Of a stretch of 64,000 nucleotides of DNA, positions 19,178-27,324 are shown in pieces (position 1 is the first letter of the stretch; every line of letters starts with the position of its first letter). A program made the translations under genes and the position numbers. The notes beneath the pieces are model-generated. The model worked only from the letters and a program-made list of their open reading frames with translations. It ran no database searches and was not told the DNA's origin. The DNA lies in assembly GCF_022179325.1 (NCBI RefSeq), contig NZ_BPQQ01000023.1, positions 1 to 64,000 of the forward strand, given 5' to 3'. The stretch is from Methylobacterium isbiliense (lineage in GTDB: Bacteria > Pseudomonadota > Alphaproteobacteria > Rhizobiales > Beijerinckiaceae).

Positions 19178-19825
19178 ATGAGCAAGCCCTACAGCCGCCT
19201 CGACATCAACAACGCTGCGGTTCTCCTGGTCGATCACCAGGCCGGCCTGCTGTCTCTGGTGCGGGATTTCGATCCGGACCGGTTCCGAAACAACGTGCTG
19301 GCGGTGGCCGACCTCGCGGCCTACTTCCAGCTTCCGACCATCCTGACGACAAGCTTCGAGGAGGGGCCGAACGGGCCGCTGATACCGGAGCTGAAGGAGA
19401 AATTTCCCGAGGCGCCCTACATCGCCCGTCCCGGCCAGATCAACGCCTGGGACAACCCCGACTTCGTCGCCGCCGTGAAGGCCACCGGCCGCCGTCAGCT
19501 CATCATCGCGGGCGTGGTCACGGAGGTCTGCGTCGCCTTCCCGGCCCTGTCGGCGATCGAGGAAGGCTTCGAGGTCTTCGCGGTCACGGACGCCTCCGGC
19601 ACCTTCAACGAGGTGGTGCGGGACGCGGCCTGGAACCGGATCGCGGCGGCGGGCGTGCAGATGATGACGTGGTTCGCGGTGGCCTGCGAACTCCACCGCG
19701 ACTGGCGCCGCGACGTCGAGGGGCTGGCGACGCTCCTGTCGAACCACATCCCCGACTACCGCAACCTGATGACGAGCTACGCGGCCACCAAGGGGGCGAT
19801 CCCCTCCGGCAAGCCCGCGGCCTGA
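19178..19825 (+). CDS. ycaC: YcaC-type isochorismatase-family hydrolase
   Basis: A 215-residue cysteine hydrolase extremely similar to E. coli YcaC along its length. Conserved blocks are APYIARPGQINAWDN, IIAGVVTEVCVAFPALSAIE and TWFAVACELHRDWR. The likely nucleophile is Cys118, with Asp19 (LLVDHQ) as the acidic residue. YcaC forms octameric rings and its physiological substrate is uncertain; relatives hydrolyse isochorismate, nicotinamide or carbamoyl groups. The ATG at 19178 follows GGACGGAG. It is divergent from a LysR gene that is its likely regulator. The high conservation to a gammaproteobacterial enzyme suggests a strongly constrained or widely exchanged gene. Confidence 0.93.
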   Translation: MSKPYSRLDINNAAVLLVDHQAGLLSLVRDFDPDRFRNNVLAVADLAAYFQLPTILTTSFEEGPNGPLIPELKEKFPEAPYIARPGQINAWDNPDFVAAVKATGRRQLIIAGVVTEVCVAFPALSAIEEGFEVFAVTDASGTFNEVVRDAAWNRIAAAGVQMMTWFAVACELHRDWRRDVEGLATLLSNHIPDYRNLMTSYAATKGAIPSGKPAA

Positions 19826-19853
19826 GGCGCGATCACCGACCGATGCTATTCCG

Positions 19854-19889
19854 GAGCAGCAACCGGTTCCACCGGGCCGGATGCTGCTC
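19854..19889 (+). terminator. stem-loop downstream of ycaC
   Basis: GAGCAGCA (19854-19861) and TGCTGCTC (19882-19889) are perfect inverted arms, with further CCGG/CCGG pairing inside the loop. It lies 28 bases after the ycaC stop codon. There is no U-tract, so termination is uncertain. Confidence 0.35.
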
Positions 19890-20067
19890 TCAGCAGGTGA
19901 TGTGCCCGCATCTTCTGCGGCGGAGCGGTCGCTGCGTCCTCGGACGGTGCTCTAGGGCAGCCGCCGCCCATGCGGCGGTGCAACGCAGGGGCGCTTCCGC
20001 CCGCAAGACTGGTCGTTCGGCAGCAAGAACCTACCTGCCCGGCGTTTCAGTCAGGGAACTGGGCGGC

Positions 20068-20565
20068 ATGACCATCCCGATCACCCTCACCGTCAACGGC
20101 ACCTCCCGTACGGTGATGCTGGAGGACGCGCGCGTGACGCTCCTCGACCTCCTGCGCGAACGTCTCCACCTCACGGGTGCCAAGAAGGGCTGCGACCGCG
20201 GGCAATGCGGCGCCTGCACGGTGCTGGTCGACGGCCGGCGGGTGAATGCCTGTCTGGCCCTCGCGGTCAGCCTTGACGGGGCGCAGGTGCTCACCATCGA
20301 GGGGCTGGCGGAGGGCGGCGCCCTGCATCCGGTCCAGGAGGCGTTCGTGGCCCACGACGCCTTTCAGTGCGGCTTCTGCACGCCCGGGCAGATCATGTCG
20401 GCGGTCGGGCTGATCCGCGAGGGACAGGCCGGCGACGATCCCGAGCGCGTGCGGGAGGGCATGAGCGGCAATCTCTGCCGCTGCGCCGCCTATGCGGGCA
20501 TCACCGAGGCCGTCCTCGACGCGCAGGCCCGCCTGCGCCAGCAGAGCCAGGGAGAGGCGGCATGA
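20068..20565 (+). CDS. paoA: aldehyde oxidoreductase, [2Fe-2S] subunit (PaoA-like)
   Basis: The 165-residue iron-sulfur subunit of a xanthine-oxidase-family enzyme. The plant-type cluster cysteines are in GCDRGQCGACTVLVDG plus VNACLAL. The second cluster's are in CGFCTPGQ and GNLCRCAAY, so both [2Fe-2S] clusters can form. It passes electrons from the molybdenum site to FAD in the partner subunit. E. coli PaoA has a Tat signal peptide, but this protein begins directly with MTIPITLTVNG, so the complex is probably cytoplasmic. It overlaps the next gene by four bases (ATGA), so the three subunit genes form a coupled operon. Confidence 0.93.
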   Translation: MTIPITLTVNGTSRTVMLEDARVTLLDLLRERLHLTGAKKGCDRGQCGACTVLVDGRRVNACLALAVSLDGAQVLTIEGLAEGGALHPVQEAFVAHDAFQCGFCTPGQIMSAVGLIREGQAGDDPERVREGMSGNLCRCAAYAGITEAVLDAQARLRQQSQGEAA

Positions 20566-21623
20566 ACCGGTTCGACTACCTGCGCGCCGGCACGGTCGCC
20601 GAGGCGGTCGCGGCGGGCGCCGAGGCCGGCACGGTCTTCCTGGCGGGCGGCACCAACCTCGTCGACCTGATGAAGGGCGGCGTCGTGCGCCCCTCCCGCC
20701 TCGTGGACCTGACCCGCCTGCCGGGCCTCGACCGGATCGAGCGGCTGCCGGACGGTGGCCTGCGCATCGGCGCCCTGGTGCGCAACGCTGATCTCGCGCA
20801 CGACCCGCACGTGGCTGCGACCTATCCGGCGCTGGCCGAGGCGCTGCTCTCCGGGGCCTCGGCCCAGCTGCGCAACGCCGCCACCGCGGCCGGCAACGTC
20901 CTGCAGCGCACGCGCTGCGCCTACTTCGCCGACCCGGCGAGCGCCTGCAACAAGCGTAATCCCGGCGCCGGCTGCGACGCGCGCGGCGGCGAGACGCGCC
21001 AGCACGCGGTGCTCGGCTGGAGCGAGCGCTGCATCGCCACGCACCCGTCCGATTTCTGCGTGGCGCTGGCGGCCCTCGACGCCGTGGTGGAGATCGAGGG
21101 GCGAGGCGGGCGGCGCGAGGTGGCGCTCGACGGCTTCCACCGCCTGCCCGGGGAGCACCCCGACCGCGAGACCGTGCTGGAGCCGGGCGACCTGATCGTG
21201 GCGCTGCGCCTGCCGCCCGAGGCGGCAGGCTTCGCAGCGCAGTCCCGCTACCTGAAGGTGCGCGAGCGGACGTCCTATGCCTTTGCGGTGGTCTCGGTCT
21301 GCGCGGGGCTTCGCGTCGAGGGCGAGCGGATCGCGGAGGCGCGCATCGCCCTCGGCGGCGTCGCGCACAAGCCCTGGCGCGCCCGCGAGGCGGAGGCGCT
21401 GCTCGCGGGCGCGGACATCGACCCGGCGCTCTTCCGCAGGGCCGGCGAGGCCGCGATGGCCGCCGCCGCGCCGTCGGGCGACAACGCCCACAAGATCACC
21501 CTCGCCGCCCGTCTCGTCGCCCGCACGCTCGCCCGCGCCGCTGAGGGCCGGCCGTCGCGCCTGCCCGCGCTGCCGGCCTCGGTCTTCCCCGCCCACATCG
21601 CAGGAGCGCCCGCCCATGTCTGA
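20562..21623 (+). CDS. paoB: aldehyde oxidoreductase, FAD subunit with extra FeS cluster (PaoB-like)
   Basis: A 353-residue FAD-binding subunit of the CO-dehydrogenase-flavoprotein fold. The FAD motif FLAGGTNLVDLMKGG lies at about 26-40, and SGASAQLRNAATAAGNVLQ at 98-115. The insertion that follows carries Cys119, Cys129, Cys138 and Cys157. This matches the pattern of E. coli PaoB and the 4-hydroxybenzoyl-CoA reductase beta subunit, where these cysteines bind a [4Fe-4S] cluster. This extra cluster sets PaoB-type enzymes apart from ordinary xanthine dehydrogenases. It is translationally coupled to the genes on both sides. Confidence 0.93.
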   Translation: MNRFDYLRAGTVAEAVAAGAEAGTVFLAGGTNLVDLMKGGVVRPSRLVDLTRLPGLDRIERLPDGGLRIGALVRNADLAHDPHVAATYPALAEALLSGASAQLRNAATAAGNVLQRTRCAYFADPASACNKRNPGAGCDARGGETRQHAVLGWSERCIATHPSDFCVALAALDAVVEIEGRGGRREVALDGFHRLPGEHPDRETVLEPGDLIVALRLPPEAAGFAAQSRYLKVRERTSYAFAVVSVCAGLRVEGERIAEARIALGGVAHKPWRAREAEALLAGADIDPALFRRAGEAAMAAAAPSGDNAHKITLAARLVARTLARAAEGRPSRLPALPASVFPAHIAGAPAHV

Positions 21624-23850
21624 GGTCGTCCGCGTCCGCCACGGGTCGAATACCGGCCAGCCGCTCACCCGGCGCGAGGGCCGCCTGAAGGTCACGGGCG
21701 CCGCCCGCTTCGCCGCCGACGCCCATCCGGAAGGCCTGCTGCACGCGGTCGTCGCGACGAGCACGGCGGCGCGCGGCCGCGTCGCGCGCCTCGACGTCGC
21801 GGCGGCAGAGGCCCATCCGGGCGTGGTCGCCGTGATGACGCCGCAGAACGCGCCCGCGCTCGCCCGGCATCCCGACGAGAAGCGCGAGCCCTTCACCTTC
21901 CGCCTCGACCTGCTGCAGGACGACCGGGTGCGCTATCCCGGCCAGCCGATCGCCGTGGTGATCGCCGAGACGCTGGAGGCGGCCACCGAGGGCGCGGCCC
22001 TGCTGGCTCCCGCCTACGAGGCGGAGCCGGCCCGGGTCGGGCTCGATGCCGCGGCGCCCTTCGTGCCCGAGGCGATCGGCGTCGGCGATCCCGCGGCGGT
22101 GTCCCGCGGCGACGTCGCGGCGGGCCTCGCGCAGGCCGCCGAGCGGATCGAGGCCACCTACGAGACGCCCGCCCAGTACCACAACGCCATGGAGCCGCAT
22201 GCCGTCGTGGCCGCCTGGGACGGCGACGCGCTCACGCTCGATACGCCGAGTCAGGGGATGGCCATCGCGCAGGGGCGGCTCGCCGGCCTGTTCGGCATCG
22301 CGCCGGACCAGATCCATATCCGCAGCCCGTTCCTCGGCGGCGGCTTCGGCTCGAAGGGCCTGATCTCCGGGCCGCAGGTGCTCGGCGCGATGGCGGCCCG
22401 CCTCGTCGGGCGGCCGGTGAAGCTCGTGCTGCGCCGCGAGCAGATGTACGGCCCGGTCGGCCACCGCGCCCCGACGCGCCAGACCCTGCGGCTCGGCGCC
22501 GACAGCGACGGGCGGCTCACCGCCCTCGACCACCACACCCTCACGGCGTCGAGCACGTTCGACGACTTCTTCGAGCCGGCGGGCGGCGTCTCCCACACGC
22601 TCTACGCCGCGCCGGCCCTCTCGACCACGCACGAGGCGGTGCGGCTCGACACCGGCACGCCGCTGTTCATGCGCGCGCCCGGGGAGGCGTCTGGCAGCGC
22701 GGCGCTGGAGAGCGCGATCGACGAGCTCGCGCTCGCCTGCGGCCTCGATCCGCTGGAGTTCCGCCTGCGCAACTACGCCGACACCGAGCCGCTCACTGGC
22801 CGGCCCTTCTCATCGAAGGCCCTGCGCGCCTGCTACGCGCAAGGGGCGGAGCGGTTCGGCTGGAGGGATCGGCCGCTGGAACCGCGCCGGATGCGCGACG
22901 CGGACGGGCTGCTCGTCGGCTGGGGCGTCGGCACCGCGACCTTCCCGGCGCTGATGTTCCAGGCCGAGGCGAGGGCGGTGCTGCGCCGCGACGGCGGCGG
23001 CGCGGTGGAGATCGGCGCGCACGACATGGGGCAGGGGGCCTGGACGGCGCTCGCCCAGATCGCCACCGACGCGCTCGGCCTCGACCTCGACGCGGTGGAG
23101 TTCCGCATGGGCGATTCCCGCCTGCCGAATGCCGGCATCGCGGGCGGCTCGGCCCACACCGCCACCGCCGGGGCGGCGATCCACGCGGCCGGATCGGACG
23201 TGCTGGCCAAGCTGGCCGCGCTCGCCACCGGCGATGAGCGCTCGCCGCTCTACGGCGCGGGCAATGCCGGGGTGGTGGCCCGCGGCGGGCGGCTGCTGCG
23301 CCGCGACGACGAGAGCCGCGGCGAGGCCTTCACCGACATCCTCGCCCGCGCGGACCTCGACAGCATCGAGGGAAGAGGCACCGGGGCGGGGGATCCCGGG
23401 CTGCGGGATTCCTACGCCATGCACGCCCACGGGGCGGTCTTCGCCGAGGTGAAGGTGGACCCCGATCTCGGGCAGATCCGCTGCACCCGCCTCGTCGGCG
23501 CCTTCGCGGCCGGGCGGATCATCAATCCGCGCCTCGTGCGCAGCCAGTATTACGGCGGCATGATCTGGGGCGTGTCCTTCGCGCTGCACGAGCAGGCGGT
23601 GACCGACCCGCGCTCGGGCCGGATCATGAACGCCAACCTCGCCGAGTACCACGTGCCGGTGAACGCCGACGTGCCCTCCCTCGACGCGATCCTGGTCGAG
23701 GAGGAGGACCCCCACGTCAACGCGCTCGGCATCAAGGGCGTGGGCGAGATCGGCGTCACGGGCACGGCGGGCGCCATCGCCAATGCCGTCTGGCACGCCA
23801 CCGGCGTGCGGGTGCGGCAGTTCCCGATCACCCTCGACAGGCTGCTGTGA
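21616..23850 (+). CDS. paoC: aldehyde oxidoreductase, molybdenum subunit (PaoC-like)
   Basis: The 744-residue molybdenum-cofactor subunit. The N-terminal aldehyde-oxidase domain is at about 20-130, and the cofactor-binding domains follow with SPFLGGGFGSKG, MRAPGEASGSAALESAID and GAHDMGQGAWTALAQIA. The catalytic base is Glu711 in KGVGEIGVTG, as in PaoC. Family members oxidise aromatic aldehydes (vanillin, benzaldehyde type) and feed electrons through FeS and FAD. The ATG at 21616 overlaps the preceding gene by eight bases and is preceded by AGGAG. A PaoD/XdhC-type maturation chaperone is not adjacent and must come from elsewhere. The stop is seven bases from the convergent transglycosylase gene. 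Confidence 0.94.
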   Translation: MSEVVRVRHGSNTGQPLTRREGRLKVTGAARFAADAHPEGLLHAVVATSTAARGRVARLDVAAAEAHPGVVAVMTPQNAPALARHPDEKREPFTFRLDLLQDDRVRYPGQPIAVVIAETLEAATEGAALLAPAYEAEPARVGLDAAAPFVPEAIGVGDPAAVSRGDVAAGLAQAAERIEATYETPAQYHNAMEPHAVVAAWDGDALTLDTPSQGMAIAQGRLAGLFGIAPDQIHIRSPFLGGGFGSKGLISGPQVLGAMAARLVGRPVKLVLRREQMYGPVGHRAPTRQTLRLGADSDGRLTALDHHTLTASSTFDDFFEPAGGVSHTLYAAPALSTTHEAVRLDTGTPLFMRAPGEASGSAALESAIDELALACGLDPLEFRLRNYADTEPLTGRPFSSKALRACYAQGAERFGWRDRPLEPRRMRDADGLLVGWGVGTATFPALMFQAEARAVLRRDGGGAVEIGAHDMGQGAWTALAQIATDALGLDLDAVEFRMGDSRLPNAGIAGGSAHTATAGAAIHAAGSDVLAKLAALATGDERSPLYGAGNAGVVARGGRLLRRDDESRGEAFTDILARADLDSIEGRGTGAGDPGLRDSYAMHAHGAVFAEVKVDPDLGQIRCTRLVGAFAAGRIINPRLVRSQYYGGMIWGVSFALHEQAVTDPRSGRIMNANLAEYHVPVNADVPSLDAILVEEEDPHVNALGIKGVGEIGVTGTAGAIANAVWHATGVRVRQFPITLDRLL

Positions 23851-23857
23851 GGGGCGG

Positions 23858-25039
23858 CTACTCTGCCGCGCCCTGCAGGCGCCGCAGCAGCGCGGGCGTC
23901 GCGTAGCCGTCCGCCGGCAGGCCGGCGGCGATCTGGTAGCGGCGCACCGCCTCGCGCAGCTTCGGCCCCGCCCGGCCGTCGAAGGGGCCGGCATAGTGGC
24001 CGTGCGCCGCGAGGCCCTGCTGCAGCGCCTTGACGCCCGCCTGGTCGAGACGGGGCGCCGTCACCGGCCAGGGGGCGGACAGGGCCGGGGCGCCCGCGAT
24101 GCGGTCGGCGAGATGGCCGACCGCCAGCGCGTAGGCGTCCGAGGTGTTGTAAGCGCGGATCGCCTCGAAGTTGTCGCCGATCAGGAAGACCGGCCCGCCT
24201 GCGCCGCCGGGCAGGAACAGGCTCGCCTCGCCGGTCCGCGGGAGGGCGGTGCCGTCCGTCCGCACCACCCCGCGGGCGGCGAAATCCGGGAAGGGGCCGC
24301 GGTAGCGCGACAGGTCGAAACCCGCCGGCAGGCGCACCTCCGCGCCCCAGGGCAATCCCGGCTGCCAGCCCGCCTGCCGCAGGAAGCTGGCGATCGAGGC
24401 GAGGGCGTCGGGCACCGAGGTCCAGATGTCGCGCCGTCCGTCGCGGTCGAAATCCACCGCCGCCCGCAGGTAGGCGGAGGGCAGGAACTGCGTCTGGCCC
24501 ATCGCGCCGGCCCAGGAGCCGCGCAGCGTGTCGGGACTGGCCTCCCCCCGCTCCAGGATGGTGAGCGCGGAAAGGAGTTCGTCGCGAAACAGGGTGCCGC
24601 GGTGCCCGGCTTGCGCGAGGGTCGCCAGCGCCCGGACGACCGAAGTGCCGCCGGTTCCGCCGCCGAAATCGGATTCCATGCCCCAGAAGGCCAGGAGCAC
24701 GGACGCGGGCACCCCGTAGGTCGCCTCGATGGCCGCGAGCGTCTCGGCCCGGCGCGCCGCCTCGGCCCGGCCGCGGGCGATCCGCCCGGCCGAGACGGCG
24801 CCCGCGAGATAGTCCCAGACCGGCCGGCCGAACTCGCCCTGGCGGCGGATCCGCGCGAGCACGGCGGGATCGGGACCCGGCACGTCCCGGAAGGCCGCGT
24901 CGAAGGTCGCGCGCGACACGCCGCGCTCGCGCGCCAGCGGCCACAGCCCCTCGATCCAGGCCCGGAACCCGTCCGGCTGCGCGGCCGCCCCTGAGAGCGC
25001 GGCGAGCAGCAGGAGCGGCGCGAGCAGGAGCCGGCGCAT
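23858..25039 (-). CDS. lytic murein transglycosylase (MltB-type)
   Basis: A 393-residue periplasmic enzyme that cleaves peptidoglycan glycan strands with 1,6-anhydro ring formation. The signal peptide is residues 1-20 (cleavage after SGAAA); no lipobox cysteine is seen, so it is soluble rather than a lipoprotein. The SLT_2 catalytic domain spans about 24-320 with the catalytic Glu122 in FWGMESDFGGGTG and the substrate motif GAMGQTQFLPSAY. A peptidoglycan-binding type-1 domain occupies about 330-390 (VKALQQGLAAHGHYAGPFDG). It is four bases downstream of galE and probably co-transcribed. Confidence 0.93.
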   Translation of the reverse strand: MRRLLLAPLLLLAALSGAAAQPDGFRAWIEGLWPLARERGVSRATFDAAFRDVPGPDPAVLARIRRQGEFGRPVWDYLAGAVSAGRIARGRAEAARRAETLAAIEATYGVPASVLLAFWGMESDFGGGTGGTSVVRALATLAQAGHRGTLFRDELLSALTILERGEASPDTLRGSWAGAMGQTQFLPSAYLRAAVDFDRDGRRDIWTSVPDALASIASFLRQAGWQPGLPWGAEVRLPAGFDLSRYRGPFPDFAARGVVRTDGTALPRTGEASLFLPGGAGGPVFLIGDNFEAIRAYNTSDAYALAVGHLADRIAGAPALSAPWPVTAPRLDQAGVKALQQGLAAHGHYAGPFDGRAGPKLREAVRRYQIAAGLPADGYATPALLRRLQGAAE

Positions 25040-25043
25040 CGCC

Positions 25044-26033
25044 TCAGCGCTGGTTGCGCGTGGCGAGCGAGCCTTCCCAGGCGAGCGCCTGCGAGACGAT
25101 GGCGCGCAGGTCGTCGTGCCTGGGCGTCCAGCCGAGGCCCCGGATGCGCTCCGCCTCGGCCACGATCCGCGACGGATCGCCGGGGCGGCGCGGCGAGAGG
25201 CGCACCTCGAAATCGCGGCCCGACACCTCCTTGACCACCTGGATCACCTCCAGCACCGAATAGCCCTGGCCGTAGCCGCAGTTGAGCGTCAGGCTCTCCC
25301 CGCCGCCGCGCAGGTGGTTGAGGGCGACCAGATGGGCATCGGCGAGGTCCGAGACCTGGATGTAATCGCGCAGGCACGAGCCGTCCGGGGTCGGATAGTC
25401 GGTGCCGAACACCTCCATGTGGCTGCGGGTGCCGAGCGCGGCCTGCGTCGCCACCTTGATGAGATGCGTGGCGTTCGGGGTGGACTGGCCGGAGCGCCCG
25501 CGCGGATCGGCGCCCGCGACGTTGAAGTAGCGCAGCACCACGGTGGCGAGACCGTGCGCGCGCGCCGCATCGGCCAGCATCCACTCGGTCATCAGCTTGG
25601 AGCGGCCGTAGGGGTTGATCGGGTTCGTCGGCAGATCCTCGGGCACCGGCACCACGGCGGGCTCGCCGTAGACCGCGGCGGTGGAGGAGAAGATCACGTG
25701 CCGCACGCCCTCGCGCACCGCGGTCTCGATGAGCGCGCGCGACTTGACGGTGTTGTTGAGGTAGTAGCCGAGCGGGTCGGTGACCGAGTCCGGCACCACG
25801 ATCTTGGCCGCGAAATGGGCGATGGCGTCGACCTTGTGGCGGCGGATCGTCTCGGCGACGAGGGCTTGGTCGCCCATGTCGCCCTGCACCAGGGTGACCT
25901 CCGGCGGCAGCGCCCAGGCGAAGCCGGTGGAGAGATCGTCGATCACCACCACCTCGTCCTGGCCGGCATCGAGCAGCGCCAGAACCATGTGGCTGCCGAT
26001 GTACCCGGCCCCACCCGTCACCAGTACCGCCAT
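25044..26033 (-). CDS. galE: UDP-glucose 4-epimerase
   Basis: A 329-residue short-chain dehydrogenase-fold enzyme interconverting UDP-glucose and UDP-galactose with bound NAD. The Rossmann motif TGGAGYIGSH is at 6-15. The catalytic Ser/Thr is in FSSTAAVYGE, and Tyr142/Lys146 are in NPYGRSK. The substrate region RYFNVAGADP and C-terminal RRPGDPSRIVA are as in GalE. It is divergent from galU across 144 bases. Together the two supply UDP-glucose and UDP-galactose for exopolysaccharide and lipopolysaccharide. The lytic transglycosylase follows in the same transcript. Confidence 0.95.
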   Translation of the reverse strand: MAVLVTGGAGYIGSHMVLALLDAGQDEVVVIDDLSTGFAWALPPEVTLVQGDMGDQALVAETIRRHKVDAIAHFAAKIVVPDSVTDPLGYYLNNTVKSRALIETAVREGVRHVIFSSTAAVYGEPAVVPVPEDLPTNPINPYGRSKLMTEWMLADAARAHGLATVVLRYFNVAGADPRGRSGQSTPNATHLIKVATQAALGTRSHMEVFGTDYPTPDGSCLRDYIQVSDLADAHLVALNHLRGGGESLTLNCGYGQGYSVLEVIQVVKEVSGRDFEVRLSPRRPGDPSRIVAEAERIRGLGWTPRHDDLRAIVSQALAWEGSLATRNQR

Positions 26034-26177
26034 GCCCCGCTCCCGCGCTTGTGCGCTTCGATCACTAGCCGGCCTCGCTTCGGCGTCAATGACCTGTCCC
26101 GCTGCGCCGCGCCGGGGTATGGCTGGCGCAGTGCCGGGTCATCCCGTTCCCCCACTCGTTCCACCGGATCACGCACG

Positions 26178-27044
26178 ATGAAGCCGATTCGCAAAGCCGT
26201 CCTGCCTGTCGCGGGCCTTGGCACCCGCTTCCTCCCGGCCACCAAGGCGGTGCCCAAGGAGATGCTGACGGTCGTGGACCGGCCGGTGGTGCAGCACGTG
26301 GTCGACGAGGCCCGGGAGGCCGGCATCGAGCACTTCATCTTCGTCACCGGCCGCGGCAAGGGCGTGATCGAGGACCATTTCGACATCGCCTACGAGCTCG
26401 ACCGCACGCTTCAGGAGCGCGGCAAGCAGGCGGCCTACGAGGAGCTGAAGCGCGACCTGCCGCAGGCCGGGCAGACCAGCTTCACCCGCCAGCAGGCGCC
26501 GCTCGGACTCGGCCACGCGGTGTGGTGCGCGCGCGAGATCGTCGGCGACGAGCCCTTCGCGGTGATCCTGCCCGACATGCTGAGCCGGGGCAGCATGACG
26601 CAGATGCTGGCCGCCTACGAGCGCCACGGCGGCAACATCATCGCGGTGGAGGAGGTCGCCCCCGACCAGACCCACCAGTACGGCATCGTCAGCGTCGGCG
26701 AGGAGTACGGCGACACGTTCCAGATCACCGGGATGGTCGAGAAGCCGCCGAAAGGCACCGCGCCGTCGAACTTCATCATCTCCGGCCGCTACATCCTGCA
26801 GCCCGAGGTCTTCGCGATCCTGGAGAAGGGCGAGAAGGGCGCGGGCGGCGAGATCCAGCTCACCGACGCGATGAAGCGGCTGGCCGACACGCAGTCCTTC
26901 TACGGTATGCGCTACCGCGGCAAGACCTACGACACCGGCTCGAAGCTCGGCTTCCTCGTCGCCAACCTCGCCTACGCGCTGGAGCGCGACGACCTGCGCG
27001 ACGACCTGAAGCGTGAAATTGCCGAGCTGATGCGCGGGGCGTGA
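26178..27044 (+). CDS. galU: UTP--glucose-1-phosphate uridylyltransferase
   Basis: A 288-residue nucleotidyltransferase making UDP-glucose from UTP and glucose-1-phosphate. The signature VLPVAGLGTRFLPATKAVPK lies at about 9-28, followed by KEMLTVVDRPVVQ. LGLGHAVWCAREIVGDEPFA, the UDP-sugar lysine/glutamate segment MVEKPPKGTAPSN and GRYILQPEVFAIL are all intact. The ATG at 26178 is the first family-consistent start. No strong terminator sits directly at its 3' end; the next hairpin with a U-tract is the one ending at 27212, which also ends the small-RNA candidate. Confidence 0.96.
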   Translation: MKPIRKAVLPVAGLGTRFLPATKAVPKEMLTVVDRPVVQHVVDEAREAGIEHFIFVTGRGKGVIEDHFDIAYELDRTLQERGKQAAYEELKRDLPQAGQTSFTRQQAPLGLGHAVWCAREIVGDEPFAVILPDMLSRGSMTQMLAAYERHGGNIIAVEEVAPDQTHQYGIVSVGEEYGDTFQITGMVEKPPKGTAPSNFIISGRYILQPEVFAILEKGEKGAGGEIQLTDAMKRLADTQSFYGMRYRGKTYDTGSKLGFLVANLAYALERDDLRDDLKREIAELMRGA

Positions 27045-27120
27045 CGGTGGCATGCGCGCTGCGCGGGGCCCCGCGTTAAATTCTACTTGCGGTTTGTGCA
27101 CTGCGCCTTAAATTGTGCAT

Positions 27121-27212
27121 TGCGAGATCGCGATGGCGTCGCGGTCTCGCTGCCCTCCTTGGGCGTTTCCTCCCTAGACTTCGGGCCGTTCCTCGCGAAC
27201 GGCCTTTTTTTT
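27121..27212 (+). ncRNA. small RNA candidate, mmgR/suhB-like (alpha-r8)
   Basis: An intergenic transcript candidate of about 92 nt. Hairpin 1 pairs 27122-27133 with 27139-27150 (12 bp, one G-U). A pyrimidine-rich single-stranded stretch follows, containing TTGGGCGTTTCCTCCCTAG (27158-27176), an anti-Shine-Dalgarno-like core. A terminator then closes it: GGCCGTT / AACGGCC plus eight T (27184-27212). The core plus terminator layout matches my memory of the rhizobial mmgR/suhB RNA family (Rfam suhB); I could not run a covariance search. A promoter of TTGCGG (27087-27092) and TTAAAT (27108-27113) with a 15-base spacer would start near 27120. A galU 3'-UTR structure is the alternative. Confidence 0.6.
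27184..27212 (+). terminator. rho-independent terminator with eight T residues
   Basis: GGCCGTT (27184-27190), a seven-base loop, AACGGCC (27198-27204), then TTTTTTTT. It is the clearest intrinsic terminator in the window. It would end the small-RNA candidate and any galU read-through. Confidence 0.9.
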
Positions 27213-27324
27213 GGCCGAGCGCCGGGCCGCAGCCGAGGCTTCGCTCTCGAAGCCCGCCCGGTCATCCTGCCGCCCTGATTGCCCCGTCAACTGATCCGTG
27301 GCGCTCCCGAGCCCCAGGAAGCTG

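Noticed and set aside
25116-26177. Upstream extension of galU across galE
   Set aside because: It runs antisense to the complete galE gene; the GalU domain begins at the ATG at 26178.
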